Below, piece by piece: positions 17,785-26,264 of a DNA stretch of 64,000 nt. Position 1 is the first letter of the stretch. Each line of letters begins with the position of its first letter. The translations under genes were made by a program, and so were the position numbers. Origin of the DNA: Streptomyces lydicus (GTDB taxonomy: Bacteria; Actinomycetota; Actinomycetes; Streptomycetales; Streptomycetaceae); NCBI RefSeq assembly GCF_001729485.1, contig NZ_CP017157.1:5332001-5396000 (forward strand), read 5' to 3'. Below the pieces are notes generated by a model. It worked only from the letters and a program-made list of their open reading frames with translations. It ran no database searches and was not told where the DNA came from.

Positions 17785-17824
17785 CGGCCCTGACCCCTGG
17801 GGTGACCCTTCGGAGTCAGGGCCG
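17785..17824. terminator. Strong hairpin in the gene-poor gap
   Basis: A perfect 10-bp dyad (CGGCCCTGAC, 17785-17794, and its complement, 17815-17824) with a 20-base loop lies between the fucosidase side and the small minus-strand ORF. It could stop transcription from either side. It also marks the end of the truncated gene remnant. Confidence 0.5.
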
Positions 17825-17844
17825 GTGCCCTGAGCCGCGGCCGG

Positions 17845-18015
17845 TCAGTCGATGCCGCGGATGATGTACGGCTCGGCGGGATCGTCGTCGCAGCCGGCGA
17901 GGCGCACGGGCGCGCAGCGGTCCCAGACTTCGAGGTTGCGGACTTCCTTGATTCGACCGGGTCGCTCGCCCTGCTTCAGACGGGGCTGCTTGTGTTGAGC
18001 ATTGTGCAAAGCCAC
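17845..18015 (-). CDS. Small 56-residue protein of unknown function
   Basis: This ORF is short but has clear coding marks. AAGGAG lies six bases before the GTG at 18015 (another GTG at 18018 is too close to it), and in the second half of the frame every codon but one ends in G or C. The N-terminal half is basic and Gln/Lys/Arg-rich (HKQPRLKQGERPGRIKEVRN). The C-terminal half is acidic with two cysteines: DRCAPVRLAGCDDDPAEPY, ending IIRGID. No family was recognised, and no signal or membrane segment is seen. A small regulatory protein, a metal-binding peptide or a RiPP-like precursor are all possible; no modifying enzyme is adjacent. The upstream half has less biased codons, which may hint at recent fusion or transfer. 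Confidence 0.6.
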   Translation of the reverse strand: MALHNAQHKQPRLKQGERPGRIKEVRNLEVWDRCAPVRLAGCDDDPAEPYIIRGID

Positions 18016-18388
18016 CACGCACTCCTTCTTCGAGGTATTGGTCCGACGCGGTGGCGCCTCGTTTCACAAACCGGGAGGTCGGCCAAGGTTTGTGGCGTTC
18101 CCGCGACGGGCCAATGGTGTTGGCGTCTCCCAGAAAGGTCGTCCGTCGCCCTTCAGGTTAACGACGCCGCTCACGCCGCGCGCGACGTTTTCCGGCGCGA
18201 TGGGCGACTCGTCGCGGGGCGGGGATCGCCTCCCCGGAAGTGACGGGGAATTCGGCCCCGGAATGTGAGGCACATCACTCACCCGAATGGCTCTCCGGTT
18301 GCTGCATTTGCCGCGATCCGTACGCCGGCGGGTGACCGTGCGGAGCGAGTTTTCCCGCTTGCGCGAAGGCAGTGCTACCCATGGGCGG
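18016..18388. other. Divergent intergenic region before the LMF gene
   Basis: About 370 bp between the small ORF and the lipase-maturation-factor gene, moderately lower in GC than its surroundings. A minus-strand GTG frame (18064-18282, 72 codons) has mixed third positions and Pro-rich sequence and is probably not coding. The longer LMF frame (from 18287) also runs through here. Confidence 0.4.
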
Positions 18389-19813
18389 GTGGCATGGTTC
18401 TCGGATTCCGGTTACTGGCTCGGGCGGCTCGTCTTCCAGCGGATGCTGGCCGTCCTCTACGTGATCGCGTTCCTGGCGGCGGTCCGGCAGTTCCGGGCGC
18501 TCATCGGGGCGCGCGGCATACTGCCGGTGCCCGAGTTCGTGGCGCGGGTGCCCTTCCGCACGTCACCCTCGGTCTTCCACTGGCGCTACTCGGACCGCTT
18601 CTTCGCCCTCTGGTCGTGGACCGGGGTGCTGCTGGCGGCGGCCGTCGCGGCGGGGGCGGCGGACGCCGTACCGCTGTGGGCGTCGATGGTGATGTGGGCC
18701 GTGCTGTGGGTGCTGTACCTGTCCATCGTGAACGTCGGGCAGACCTGGTACAGCTTCGGCTGGGAATCGCTCCTGCTGGAGACCGGCTCGCTCGCGGTGT
18801 TCCTCGGCAACGCCGACACCGCTCCCCCGGTGCTGGTCATGTGGCTGCTGCGCTGGGTGCTGTTCCGGGTGGAATTCGGCGCCGGACTGATCAAGATGCG
18901 GGGCGACCGCTGCTGGCGGGACCTGACCTGCCTCTACTACCACCACGAGACCCAGCCGATGCCCGGCCCGCTGAGCTGGTTCTTCCACCACCTGCCGCGG
19001 CCGCTGCACAAGGCCGAGGTGGCCGCCAACCACCTCACCCAACTCGGCGTCCCGGTGGTGCTGTTCACCTCGCAACCGGTCGCCGGGTGGGCGGCGACCG
19101 CGATGATCGTCACCCAGCTGTGGCTGGTGCTCTCCGGGAACTTCGCCTGGCTGAACTGGCTGACCATCACGCTCGCCGCGTCCGCCGCCGCCCCGCTGTG
19201 GGCCGGGCCGTCCGCACCGCTCCCGGCGCCCCCGGTGTGGTTCGAGGTGCTCGTCCTGGTGGCCACGGCCGGGGTCGCGCTGCTCAGCTACCGGCCGGCA
19301 CGCAATCTCCTGGCCCGGCAGCAGATGATGAACACGTCCTACGAGTCACTGCACCTGGTCAACTCCTACGGGGCGTTCGGCACGATCACGCGGGTGCGCC
19401 GGGAGATCGTCGTGGAGGGCACCGCGGACGCGGTGACCGGACCGGGGACGACCTGGCTCCCCTACGAATTCCGCGGCAAGCCGGGCGATGTGCGGCGCCT
19501 GCCCCTCCAGTACGCGCCCTACCACCTGCGGCTGGACTGGCTGATGTGGTTCGCGGCGCTGTCCCCGGCGTACGCGCGGTCGTGGTTCGTACCGTTCGTG
19601 ACGCGGCTGCTGGAGAACGACCGGGACACCCTGCGGCTGCTGCGCACGAATCCGTTCCCCGAGGTGCCGCCGGCCCGCATCCGGGCCCGGGTCTTCCGCT
19701 ACCGCTTCACGACCTGGCGGGAACTGCGGGAGACCGGGGCGTGGTGGCACCGGACCGAGGAGCGGGAGTTCCTGCCGCCGGTCGCGCGGTCAGCTCTGCG
19801 CGGAACGCGATGA
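18389..19813 (+). CDS. Lipase maturation factor (LMF1/2) family membrane protein
   Basis: A polytopic membrane protein of about 474 residues related to vertebrate lipase maturation factors, which help secretory lipases fold. The family's conserved core is visible: FGWESLLLETGSLAVFLG, FGAGLIKMRGDRCWRDLTCL, YYHHETQPMPGPLSWFFHHLP and later LLARQQMMNTSYESLHLVNSYGAFG and YAPYHLRLDWLMWF. About seven hydrophobic segments lie in the first two-thirds. The GTG at 18389 is chosen because homologues begin with a W-F-x-x-x-x-Y-W-L-x-R-L segment; the frame is open back to 18287 but no start has a strong ribosome site. The role of bacterial members is unknown. Its last 107 bases overlap the converging TPR gene. 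Confidence 0.88.
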   Translation: MAWFSDSGYWLGRLVFQRMLAVLYVIAFLAAVRQFRALIGARGILPVPEFVARVPFRTSPSVFHWRYSDRFFALWSWTGVLLAAAVAAGAADAVPLWASMVMWAVLWVLYLSIVNVGQTWYSFGWESLLLETGSLAVFLGNADTAPPVLVMWLLRWVLFRVEFGAGLIKMRGDRCWRDLTCLYYHHETQPMPGPLSWFFHHLPRPLHKAEVAANHLTQLGVPVVLFTSQPVAGWAATAMIVTQLWLVLSGNFAWLNWLTITLAASAAAPLWAGPSAPLPAPPVWFEVLVLVATAGVALLSYRPARNLLARQQMMNTSYESLHLVNSYGAFGTITRVRREIVVEGTADAVTGPGTTWLPYEFRGKPGDVRRLPLQYAPYHLRLDWLMWFAALSPAYARSWFVPFVTRLLENDRDTLRLLRTNPFPEVPPARIRARVFRYRFTTWRELRETGAWWHRTEEREFLPPVARSALRGTR

Positions 19814-20795
19814 CCATCTCCCGGGCGTGGCGCAGCCCGATGCGGGCGAAGTCCTGCTCCAGCGCCGCCAGTTCGGTGAGTGTCTCGTCCAGGTCCCGGC
19901 CGAGGCGGGCGCGTGACTTGGCCAGCCCGAGCCGGGAGAGCGCCTCGCCCCGCGGCTCCTGCATGTCGCGGAACTCCGCGAGCGAGCGCGCGTAGGTGTC
20001 GCGCGCGGACGCGTAACGGCCGGCCCGGTACAGGACGTTGGCGCGCATCTTGTGGTTGTAGGCGAGCGCCGACGCCAGGTCCATGCGGCGGCAGATGGCC
20101 TCCGCCTCGGACAGCAGGTCCAGCGCCCGCTCCGTCTCGCCGCGTACCGAGCGCACATCGGCCACCCCGCGCAGGGACCAGGCGCGCCCGCGGGCGTCCT
20201 CGCCCGCCTCGGCTATCCGGGCGGACTCCTCGAACAGCTCCAGGGCCTTGTCGTAGTCGCCGGTGTTGCGGTGCATCTGGGCGATGCCGGACATCGCCCA
20301 CACCGTGTGCCGGGCCTCACCGTGCTCCCGGGCCTGGGCGAGCAGCTGCTCGTGGAGTGCGGCGACCGCGGCGTAGTCGCCCTGGATGCGGCCGGTCTCG
20401 GCGAGGCCGGCGAGGGAGTAGCCGTGGGCGAGGCGGTCGCCGCCGGCGTCGGCCAGCGCGACGGCGTGGGCGAGCAGCCGGCGGGCCAGCGGCAGCGAGC
20501 CGCACTGGCGGGCCAGGGTGCCGCCGCTCCACAGCGCCCAGGCCATGGCGCCGGCGTCCCCGGCGGTGCGGGCGCTGCGGTAGCTGTCCCGCCATGCGGC
20601 ACCGGCCTCCGCGACCCGGCCGAGCCGGCGGTGGGCCTCGGCGACCGCGAGCCCGGCCCGCGCCCGTTCCAGTGGGGTGCCCGCCTCGGCGTGCGCGCGG
20701 CGCGCCGTCGTCAGTACCTCCTCGTAGGAGGAGTTCACGCCCAGCGCCGAGCCCAACTCGCCCTGGTATTCCGGGGCGAATGCCTTGCCGTACAT
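19707..20795 (-). CDS. Tetratricopeptide-repeat protein
   Basis: A 362-residue all-helical protein made of about seven TPR units; clear examples are AMSGIAQMHRNTGDYDKALELF, SLRGVADVRSVRGETERALDLL and MRANVLYRAGRYASARDTY (each about 34 residues apart). TPRs mediate protein binding. No catalytic domain, signal or HTH is seen. The ATG at 20795 has GAGAGG twelve bases upstream. The low-complexity Pro/Ala/Ser tail (about 30 residues) is encoded within the overlap with the lipase-maturation-factor gene on the other strand. Confidence 0.85.
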   Translation of the reverse strand: MYGKAFAPEYQGELGSALGVNSSYEEVLTTARRAHAEAGTPLERARAGLAVAEAHRRLGRVAEAGAAWRDSYRSARTAGDAGAMAWALWSGGTLARQCGSLPLARRLLAHAVALADAGGDRLAHGYSLAGLAETGRIQGDYAAVAALHEQLLAQAREHGEARHTVWAMSGIAQMHRNTGDYDKALELFEESARIAEAGEDARGRAWSLRGVADVRSVRGETERALDLLSEAEAICRRMDLASALAYNHKMRANVLYRAGRYASARDTYARSLAEFRDMQEPRGEALSRLGLAKSRARLGRDLDETLTELAALEQDFARIGLRHAREMVIAFRAELTARPAAGTPAPRSGATTPRSPAVPARS

Positions 20796-21045
20796 AGATC
20801 CGTGGCCTCTCGATCATCTTCGTGCCGTGATCTTCGAACCTACGAGCGGCCGGGGGTGCGGCGAATCCGTCCGTGTATGTGTTGTGCCGTACGACTGGAG
20901 TGCTACGCGCGGGGGTGGTGATCATCTCGGGGATGTAGGGGTTCCTCAGGGTCGGGCCTCCGGGCCGGTACCTGCGCCGTTGCCCGGACCACCCCTCGTG
21001 GTGCCGCTCTTGCCGGGCCGGCCCCGGCGGGCCACCCTGGCTGCC

Positions 21046-22251
21046 ATGACTGCAGGACGCAACGGAATCCGGACCGGCCCGGGGCCCGACCGCCGGCGCT
21101 TCCTCCGCAGGGTGGCGGCGTCGGCCGCCGCGACCGCCGGCGTGGGGCTGCTGACGGCGGCGGACGCGGCGCCCGTGCGGGCCGCGCACCGCGCGGTCCG
21201 CCGGCCGCGCGGCACCCGGCCGCTCTTCCTGGGCACGTACACCTCGAAGGAGGGCGGCGGTACCGGCATCGGACTGGCCGAGTACGACACGCGAACCGGG
21301 CAGCTCACCGCCACCGGTGTCGTCACCGGAGTCGCCGACCCCTCCTATCTGGCGCTCGCACCGTCCGGCCGCACGCTCTACGCGGTCGACGAGCAGCAGC
21401 AGGGCGCGGTGACCGCCCTCGCCCGCGCGCCCGGCGGGCCGCCCACCGTCCTCGGCACCCGCTCCACCGGCGGTGCCGGCCCCTGCCATCTGTCGGTGCA
21501 CCCGACCGGCCGCTGGCTGCTCAGCGCCAACTACCTCTCCGGCAGCGTCGCCGTCCATCCCGTCGACCGGGCCACCGGCGCCCTCGGCGAGCGGACGGAC
21601 CTGGTCACCCACACCGACCCGCCGCCCGGCCCCGGCCAGGACGGTCCGCACGCGCACCAGATCGTCACCGCCCCGGACGGCCGGCACGTGCTCGCCGTCG
21701 ACCTCGGCAACGACACCGTCTACACCTACCGGCTCGACACCGGGGCCGGGCGGCTCGGCGCGTCCTCGTACGCCACGCTGCGGCCCGGTGCCGGCCCCCG
21801 GCATCTGACCTTCCACCCCTCGGGCTCGTTCGCGTATCTGGCCAACGAGGTCGACAACACGGTCGTGGTCTGCGGCTACGACCTCCGGAGCGGGCGGCTG
21901 ACGCCGGGCGCCCCGCAGCCGACCGGGACCGGGCCGGGGACGAGCTATCCGGCGCAGATCCTGGTCACCCGCAACGGCCGCTTCGCGTTCCTCGCCAACC
22001 GCGGCCACAACAGCCTCACCCGGTACGCCGTGGAGGCGGGCGGGGCACGGCTGCGGCTGCTGGACACCGTGCCGGTGGGCGGGGACTTCCCGCGGCACAT
22101 CGCGTTCTCCCCCGACGAGCGGTGGCTGTTCGCGGCCAACCAGAAGTCGGGGTCGGTGACGGTGTTCGCGGTGGACGCGCGGAGCGGGGCCCTGAAGAGC
22201 GCCGGGGCGCCGTTCGCCGCGCCGATGGCGGTGTGCGTACTGCCGCTGTGA
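21046..22251 (+). CDS. Lactonase, seven-bladed beta-propeller, Tat-exported
   Basis: A 401-residue propeller of the 6-phosphogluconolactonase/carboxy-muconate-cyclase (YbhE/Pgl) family. A twin-arginine signal (DRRRFLRRVAASAAATAGV) precedes repeated blades such as LFLGTYTS, DPSYLALAPSGRTLYAVDE, GAGPCHLSVHPTGRWLLSANY, GPRHLTFHPSGSFAYLANE and FPRHIAFSPDERWLFAANQ. Because it appears to be secreted, its natural substrate is probably not cytosolic phosphogluconolactone. The ATG at 21046 is chosen because the Tat signal begins there; the ribosome site is weak. Confidence 0.88.
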   Translation: MTAGRNGIRTGPGPDRRRFLRRVAASAAATAGVGLLTAADAAPVRAAHRAVRRPRGTRPLFLGTYTSKEGGGTGIGLAEYDTRTGQLTATGVVTGVADPSYLALAPSGRTLYAVDEQQQGAVTALARAPGGPPTVLGTRSTGGAGPCHLSVHPTGRWLLSANYLSGSVAVHPVDRATGALGERTDLVTHTDPPPGPGQDGPHAHQIVTAPDGRHVLAVDLGNDTVYTYRLDTGAGRLGASSYATLRPGAGPRHLTFHPSGSFAYLANEVDNTVVVCGYDLRSGRLTPGAPQPTGTGPGTSYPAQILVTRNGRFAFLANRGHNSLTRYAVEAGGARLRLLDTVPVGGDFPRHIAFSPDERWLFAANQKSGSVTVFAVDARSGALKSAGAPFAAPMAVCVLPL

Positions 22252-22337
22252 GTCCCGCGGCGGCGCCCGCACGGCCCGGGGACGCTGAAACACTGCGGCA
22301 ACAGCGCCGCAGGGTTCGCCGGTTAGCGTCGGCCCCC

Positions 22338-23747
22338 ATGAGCACGGGAACGGTACGCGACGACGACCGCACGGCACCGGACGGCGCGGCCGCCCGGGGC
22401 GGTCTGCAGCAGGGACTCAAGCGCCGCCACATGCAGCTGATCGCGCTGGGCGGGGTCATCGGCGCCGGGCTGTTCGTGGGGAGCGGGGTGGTCATCCGGT
22501 CCGCCGGGCCGGCCGCCGTGCTCTCCTTCCTGGTGGCCGGCGCGCTGACCGTACTGATCATGCGGATGCTGGCCGAGATGACCGTCGCCCGGCCCGCCCT
22601 GGGCTCCTTCTACGCCCATGTCCGCGAGACGCTGGGGCTGCGCGCGGGGTTCACGGTCGGCTGGCTGTACTGGTACTTCTTCGTGATCGTGGTCGCCGTG
22701 GAGGCGGTGGCGGGTGGCCGGATCGTGCAACTCTGGCTCCCCGGGGCGCCGTTGTGGGCGATCAGCCTGGTCCTCATGGCGGTGCTCACCGCCACCAACA
22801 TGATCTCGGCCCGCTCGTACGGCGAGTTCGAGTACTGGTTCTCGTCGGTCAAGGTGCTGGCGATCGTGGTGTTCCTCTTCCTGGGTTCGCTGTACCTGCT
22901 GGGGCTGTGGCCGGACGCCCCCGGCGGGCTCGCCACGCTGACGGCGCACGGCGGCTTCGCGCCCGAGGGGTTCGGCGCGGTGCTGGCCGCCGTCGTGCCC
23001 TGCATCGGGTTCTTCACCGGCGCGGAGATCGTGACCATCGCGGCCGCCGAGTCGGCGGAGCCGGAGCGGGCGGTGGCCGACGCGATCCGTTCGATCGTGC
23101 TGCGGGTGGTGGCCTTCTACGTGCTGTCGGTCCTCGTGGTGGTCGCGGTGGTCCCCTGGACCTCGAAGGCGATCGCGGTGAGTCCGTACGCGGCGGTGCT
23201 GGACCGGCTCGCGGTGCCCGCGGCCGGCACGGTCATGAACGCCCTGGTGCTGATCGCCGTGCTGTCCTGCCTCAACTCCGCGCTCTACACGTCCTCCCGG
23301 ATGCTGTTCGCGCTCACCCGCAACGGGGACGCGCCGCGCGCCTTCACCAGGGTCAGCGCGAGCGGGGTGCCGCGCAGGGCGCTGCTCGCCGGGACCTCGG
23401 TCGGCTACCTGTCGGTGATCGCCGCGTGGATCTCGCCCGATGTCGTCTTCACGTTCCTGATCAACTCCTACGGTGCCGTCGCCCTGTTCGTCTATCTGGC
23501 GATCGCGGTCGCGCAGCTGCGGATGCGGCGGAAACTGGAGCGCGAGGAACCCGGCCGGCTGACGCTGAAGATGTGGCTCTTCCCCTGGCTGAGCCGGCTG
23601 ACCCTCGCGCTCATGGCACTGGTGATCGGCGCGATGGCCTTCCTGCCGGACAGCCGCGCCCAGTTCTGGCTGAGCCTGCTGACGGTCGCGGTGGTGCTGG
23701 CGGGGTACGAGCTGCGCCGCAGGCGGGGGCCGGGCGGCAGTTCCTAG
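22338..23747 (+). CDS. Amino-acid permease (APC superfamily, GABA/aromatic permease type)
   Basis: A 469-residue transporter with about twelve membrane helices. The APC signature is plain at the N-terminus: GLKRRHMQLIALGGVIGAGLFVGSG split over TM1, then EMTVARPALGSFYAHV, FFTGAEIVTIAAAESAEPERA and SRMLFALTRNGDAPRAF. It should import an amino acid or GABA with protons. Its stop codon shares bases with the stop of the converging PaaX gene. It is preceded by the lactonase in the same direction (86 bp), though a shared function is not evident. Confidence 0.92.
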   Translation: MSTGTVRDDDRTAPDGAAARGGLQQGLKRRHMQLIALGGVIGAGLFVGSGVVIRSAGPAAVLSFLVAGALTVLIMRMLAEMTVARPALGSFYAHVRETLGLRAGFTVGWLYWYFFVIVVAVEAVAGGRIVQLWLPGAPLWAISLVLMAVLTATNMISARSYGEFEYWFSSVKVLAIVVFLFLGSLYLLGLWPDAPGGLATLTAHGGFAPEGFGAVLAAVVPCIGFFTGAEIVTIAAAESAEPERAVADAIRSIVLRVVAFYVLSVLVVVAVVPWTSKAIAVSPYAAVLDRLAVPAAGTVMNALVLIAVLSCLNSALYTSSRMLFALTRNGDAPRAFTRVSASGVPRRALLAGTSVGYLSVIAAWISPDVVFTFLINSYGAVALFVYLAIAVAQLRMRRKLEREEPGRLTLKMWLFPWLSRLTLALMALVIGAMAFLPDSRAQFWLSLLTVAVVLAGYELRRRRGPGGSS

Positions 23748-24511
23748 CCGGCCAGGTACTGGCGCAGCAACGCGCCCAGTTCGGCGGCGAATTCGGCGTA
23801 GGCGGCGCGGAGCGGGTCGCCCGGCCACTGCGGGGGCAGCAGTTCCGCCGGCAGCAGCGGGTCGGTGAGGAGGTGGCGCTGGGCGGCGGCCGCGATGGTG
23901 AAGCGGTCGGCGGGCGGGGCGGCGCGGTCCAGGGCGGCGCGCAGGGCACCGGCCCGTGCCGCCCAGCCGTCCAGGTCCCAGAGCCGGGCCGCGAGCGCGG
24001 CCGGGTCGCCGTCCGGGGTGCCGGTGAGCCAGGTGCACTGGTCGGTGACGACGGGCGGGCGGGGCCGGTCGAGGTTGGCCGGACGCAGCCAGCTGCCCTC
24101 GCGGAGTTCGGCCAGCCGCAGCGCCGCCATGGCCTGCCGCAGCGCGGTGCGCTCGGCGGCCGGCCGGCCTTCCGGGGTGGTGACGACGGCGATCTCCCAG
24201 CCCCCGTGCCAGGCCCGGGTCCGTGGCGAGCGGCTCTCGTCCTGCCGGGCCTGCCGCGCCAGCAGGCGGTCGGTGAGCGCGTACGAGCCGTCGCCCTGGC
24301 GCAGGTCGCCGGCCGCCACCATGCGGGAGAGCGCGACCCGCACGGTGCCCTCGGCGATGCCGAAGAGCTCGCCGACCCGCACCAGGGCGCGGGCCGGCAG
24401 CCTCGGCGGGTGGTGGCCGAGCAGGGTGCTCAGCACGATGGAGCGCGCGGTGAGCGGGCGCGGCGCGAGGGCCGCGGTGCTGGTGGGGTCGTCGGTGCCG
24501 GCGTCGTTCAT
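23744..24511 (-). CDS. PaaX-family transcriptional regulator
   Basis: A 255-residue regulator with an N-terminal winged helix: LTARSIVLSTLLGHHPPRLPA followed by LVRVGELFGIAEGTVRVALSRMVAAGDL, the hallmark of PaaX. The middle and C-terminal parts have family features such as WEIAVVTTPEGRPAAERTALR. In E. coli PaaX represses phenylacetate catabolism and is released by phenylacetyl-CoA. Here it is divergent from an acyl-CoA dehydrogenase and a crotonase (82-bp gap with dyads), so it probably senses an acyl-CoA and controls those genes. The ATG at 24511 fits homologues; neither it nor the upstream ATG (24544) has a clear ribosome site. Confidence 0.88.
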   Translation of the reverse strand: MNDAGTDDPTSTAALAPRPLTARSIVLSTLLGHHPPRLPARALVRVGELFGIAEGTVRVALSRMVAAGDLRQGDGSYALTDRLLARQARQDESRSPRTRAWHGGWEIAVVTTPEGRPAAERTALRQAMAALRLAELREGSWLRPANLDRPRPPVVTDQCTWLTGTPDGDPAALAARLWDLDGWAARAGALRAALDRAAPPADRFTIAAAAQRHLLTDPLLPAELLPPQWPGDPLRAAYAEFAAELGALLRQYLAG

Positions 24512-24550
24512 ATGTGCTGGAAATTCTAGCCAGCCGGCCCGCATCCGTCA

Positions 24551-24584
24551 TTACAGTCTTCCGGCAACTGTCTGCTTTCTGTAA
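24551..24584. promoter_or_regulatory. Putative PaaX operator in the divergent promoter
   Basis: TTACAG (24551-24556) and CTGTAA (24579-24584) form an inverted repeat with a 22-bp spacer, with a nested ACAGT/ACTGT pair (24553-24557, 24567-24571). It lies in an AT-rich 82-bp gap just before the AidB-like gene. Wide-spaced dyads fit PaaX sites; binding is inferred. Confidence 0.45.
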
Positions 24585-24593
24585 CGTCAAGGT

Positions 24594-26264
24594 ATGACCG
24601 TCACCCATGAAGTCGTGAATCAGGCCCCGCCGCTGACCGGGTTCAGCACGGCGGACGAGCCGGCCCTGCTGGAGGCGCTGCGCCGGGACGGCGCCGAGTG
24701 GGGCGTGCGGGAGGTGACCGAACTCGGCGCGCTGGCCGGTTCGGCGGCGGTGCAGGACCAGGCCCGCTGGGCGGAGGAGCAGCCGCCCCGGCTGCACACC
24801 CACGACCGGACCGGGCACCGCATCGACGAGGTCGAGTTCCACCCCGCGTGGCACCAGCTGATGACCGTCGCGGTGGAGCACGGGCTGCACGCCGCGCCGT
24901 GGGCCGACAGCCGGGCCGGCGCACACCTGGTGCGCGCCGCCAAGTTCTACGTCTGGTCGCAGGCCGAGCCGGGGCACGGCTGCCCGGTGTCGATGACGTA
25001 CGCCGCCGTCCCCGCGCTGCGCGCCGCACCCGAGCTCGCCGCGCGGTACGAGCCGCTGCTGACCGCCCGGACGTACGACTTCGGGCTGCGCGCCCCGCTC
25101 ACCAAGGCGGGCCTGATCGCGGGCATGTCGATGACGGAGAAGCAGGGCGGCTCCGACGTACGGGCCAACACGACGCGCGCGGTACCGGCCGGTGACGGCA
25201 CGTACCGCCTCACCGGCCACAAGTGGTTCACCTCCGCACCGATGAGCGATGTGTTCCTGGCGCTGGCGCAGACCGACGAGGGGCTGAGCTGCTTCCTGCT
25301 GCCGCGGGTGCTGCCGGACGGCACCCGCAACGGGATGCGGCTGATGCGGCTCAAGGACAAGCTGGGCAACCGCTCCAACGCCTCCTCCGAGATCGAGTAC
25401 GAGCAGGCGGTGGCCTGGCCGGTCGGCGAGCCCGGCCGCGGCGTACGGACCATCGTGGAGATGGTGAACATGACCCGGCTGGACTGTGTGCTGGGGTCGG
25501 CCGCCGGCATGCGGGCGGGGCTGCGGCAGGCGCTGCACCACACCGCGCACCGCCGGGCGTTCGGCCGGGAGCTGGACCGGCAGCCGCTGATGCGCTCGGT
25601 GCTCGCGGACCTGGCGATCGAGTCGGAGGCGGCGACCCTGCTGGGCCTGCGGCTGGCGACCGCGGTGGACCGGTCGCAGGCCGGGGACGCCCAGGAGGCG
25701 GCGCTGCGCCGGCTGGCGCTGGCGGCCGGCAAGTACTGGGTGTGCAAGCGGGGCAGCAGCCATGCGGCGGAGGCCCTGGAGTGCCTGGGCGGCAACGGCT
25801 ACGTCGAGGACTCGGGCATGCCGCGGCTGTACCGGGAGGCGCCGCTGCTGTCCATCTGGGAGGGCTCGGGCAATGTCGCGGCGCTCGACGTGCTGCGGGC
25901 GCTGGAGCGTGAACCGGCCGCCCTGGACGCGTACTTCGCCGAGGTGGAGAGCGCGGCCGGCGCCGACCGGCGGCTGGACGCGGCGGTGGCCGGGCTGCGC
26001 AAGGCGCTCGGCTCCCTGGCCAACCCCGAGCGGGCACAGCTGATGGCACGGTCGCTGGCCGAGCGCATGGCGCTGGTGCTCCAGGCGTCGCTGCTGGTAC
26101 GGCACAGCCACCCGGCCGTCGCCGATGCGTTCTGCGCCTCCCGGCTCGACGGGGAGTGGGGCAACGCCTTCGGCACCCTGCCACCCGGTGTCGATCTGAC
26201 GGCGGTCCTGGAGCGCGCCCGGCCCCGCCCGGCGGACGCGGAGCCGGCCGGGGGCGCGGCCTGA
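24594..26264 (+). CDS. AidB-like acyl-CoA dehydrogenase
   Basis: A 556-residue flavoprotein of the AidB branch of acyl-CoA dehydrogenases. It shows MSMTEKQGGSDVRANTTRAV (FAD/substrate region), GHKWFTSAPMSD, NRSNASSEIEY and the AidB-type CLGGNGYVEDSGMPRLYREAP followed by LSIWEGSGNVAALDVLR with a candidate catalytic acid. E. coli AidB belongs to the alkylation response and has weak isovaleryl-CoA dehydrogenase activity. Here the gene is coupled to a crotonase (stop and start share one A in TGATG) and divergent from PaaX, so catabolism of an acyl-CoA is more likely than DNA protection. Confidence 0.92.
   Translation: MTVTHEVVNQAPPLTGFSTADEPALLEALRRDGAEWGVREVTELGALAGSAAVQDQARWAEEQPPRLHTHDRTGHRIDEVEFHPAWHQLMTVAVEHGLHAAPWADSRAGAHLVRAAKFYVWSQAEPGHGCPVSMTYAAVPALRAAPELAARYEPLLTARTYDFGLRAPLTKAGLIAGMSMTEKQGGSDVRANTTRAVPAGDGTYRLTGHKWFTSAPMSDVFLALAQTDEGLSCFLLPRVLPDGTRNGMRLMRLKDKLGNRSNASSEIEYEQAVAWPVGEPGRGVRTIVEMVNMTRLDCVLGSAAGMRAGLRQALHHTAHRRAFGRELDRQPLMRSVLADLAIESEAATLLGLRLATAVDRSQAGDAQEAALRRLALAAGKYWVCKRGSSHAAEALECLGGNGYVEDSGMPRLYREAPLLSIWEGSGNVAALDVLRALEREPAALDAYFAEVESAAGADRRLDAAVAGLRKALGSLANPERAQLMARSLAERMALVLQASLLVRHSHPAVADAFCASRLDGEWGNAFGTLPPGVDLTAVLERARPRPADAEPAGGAA

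Noticed and set aside
18064..18282. A 72-codon minus-strand frame upstream of the 56-residue ORF
   Set aside because: Third codon positions are mixed, the sequence is Pro-rich with no family, and the ribosome site is distant. It could be a leader, but coding is not supported.
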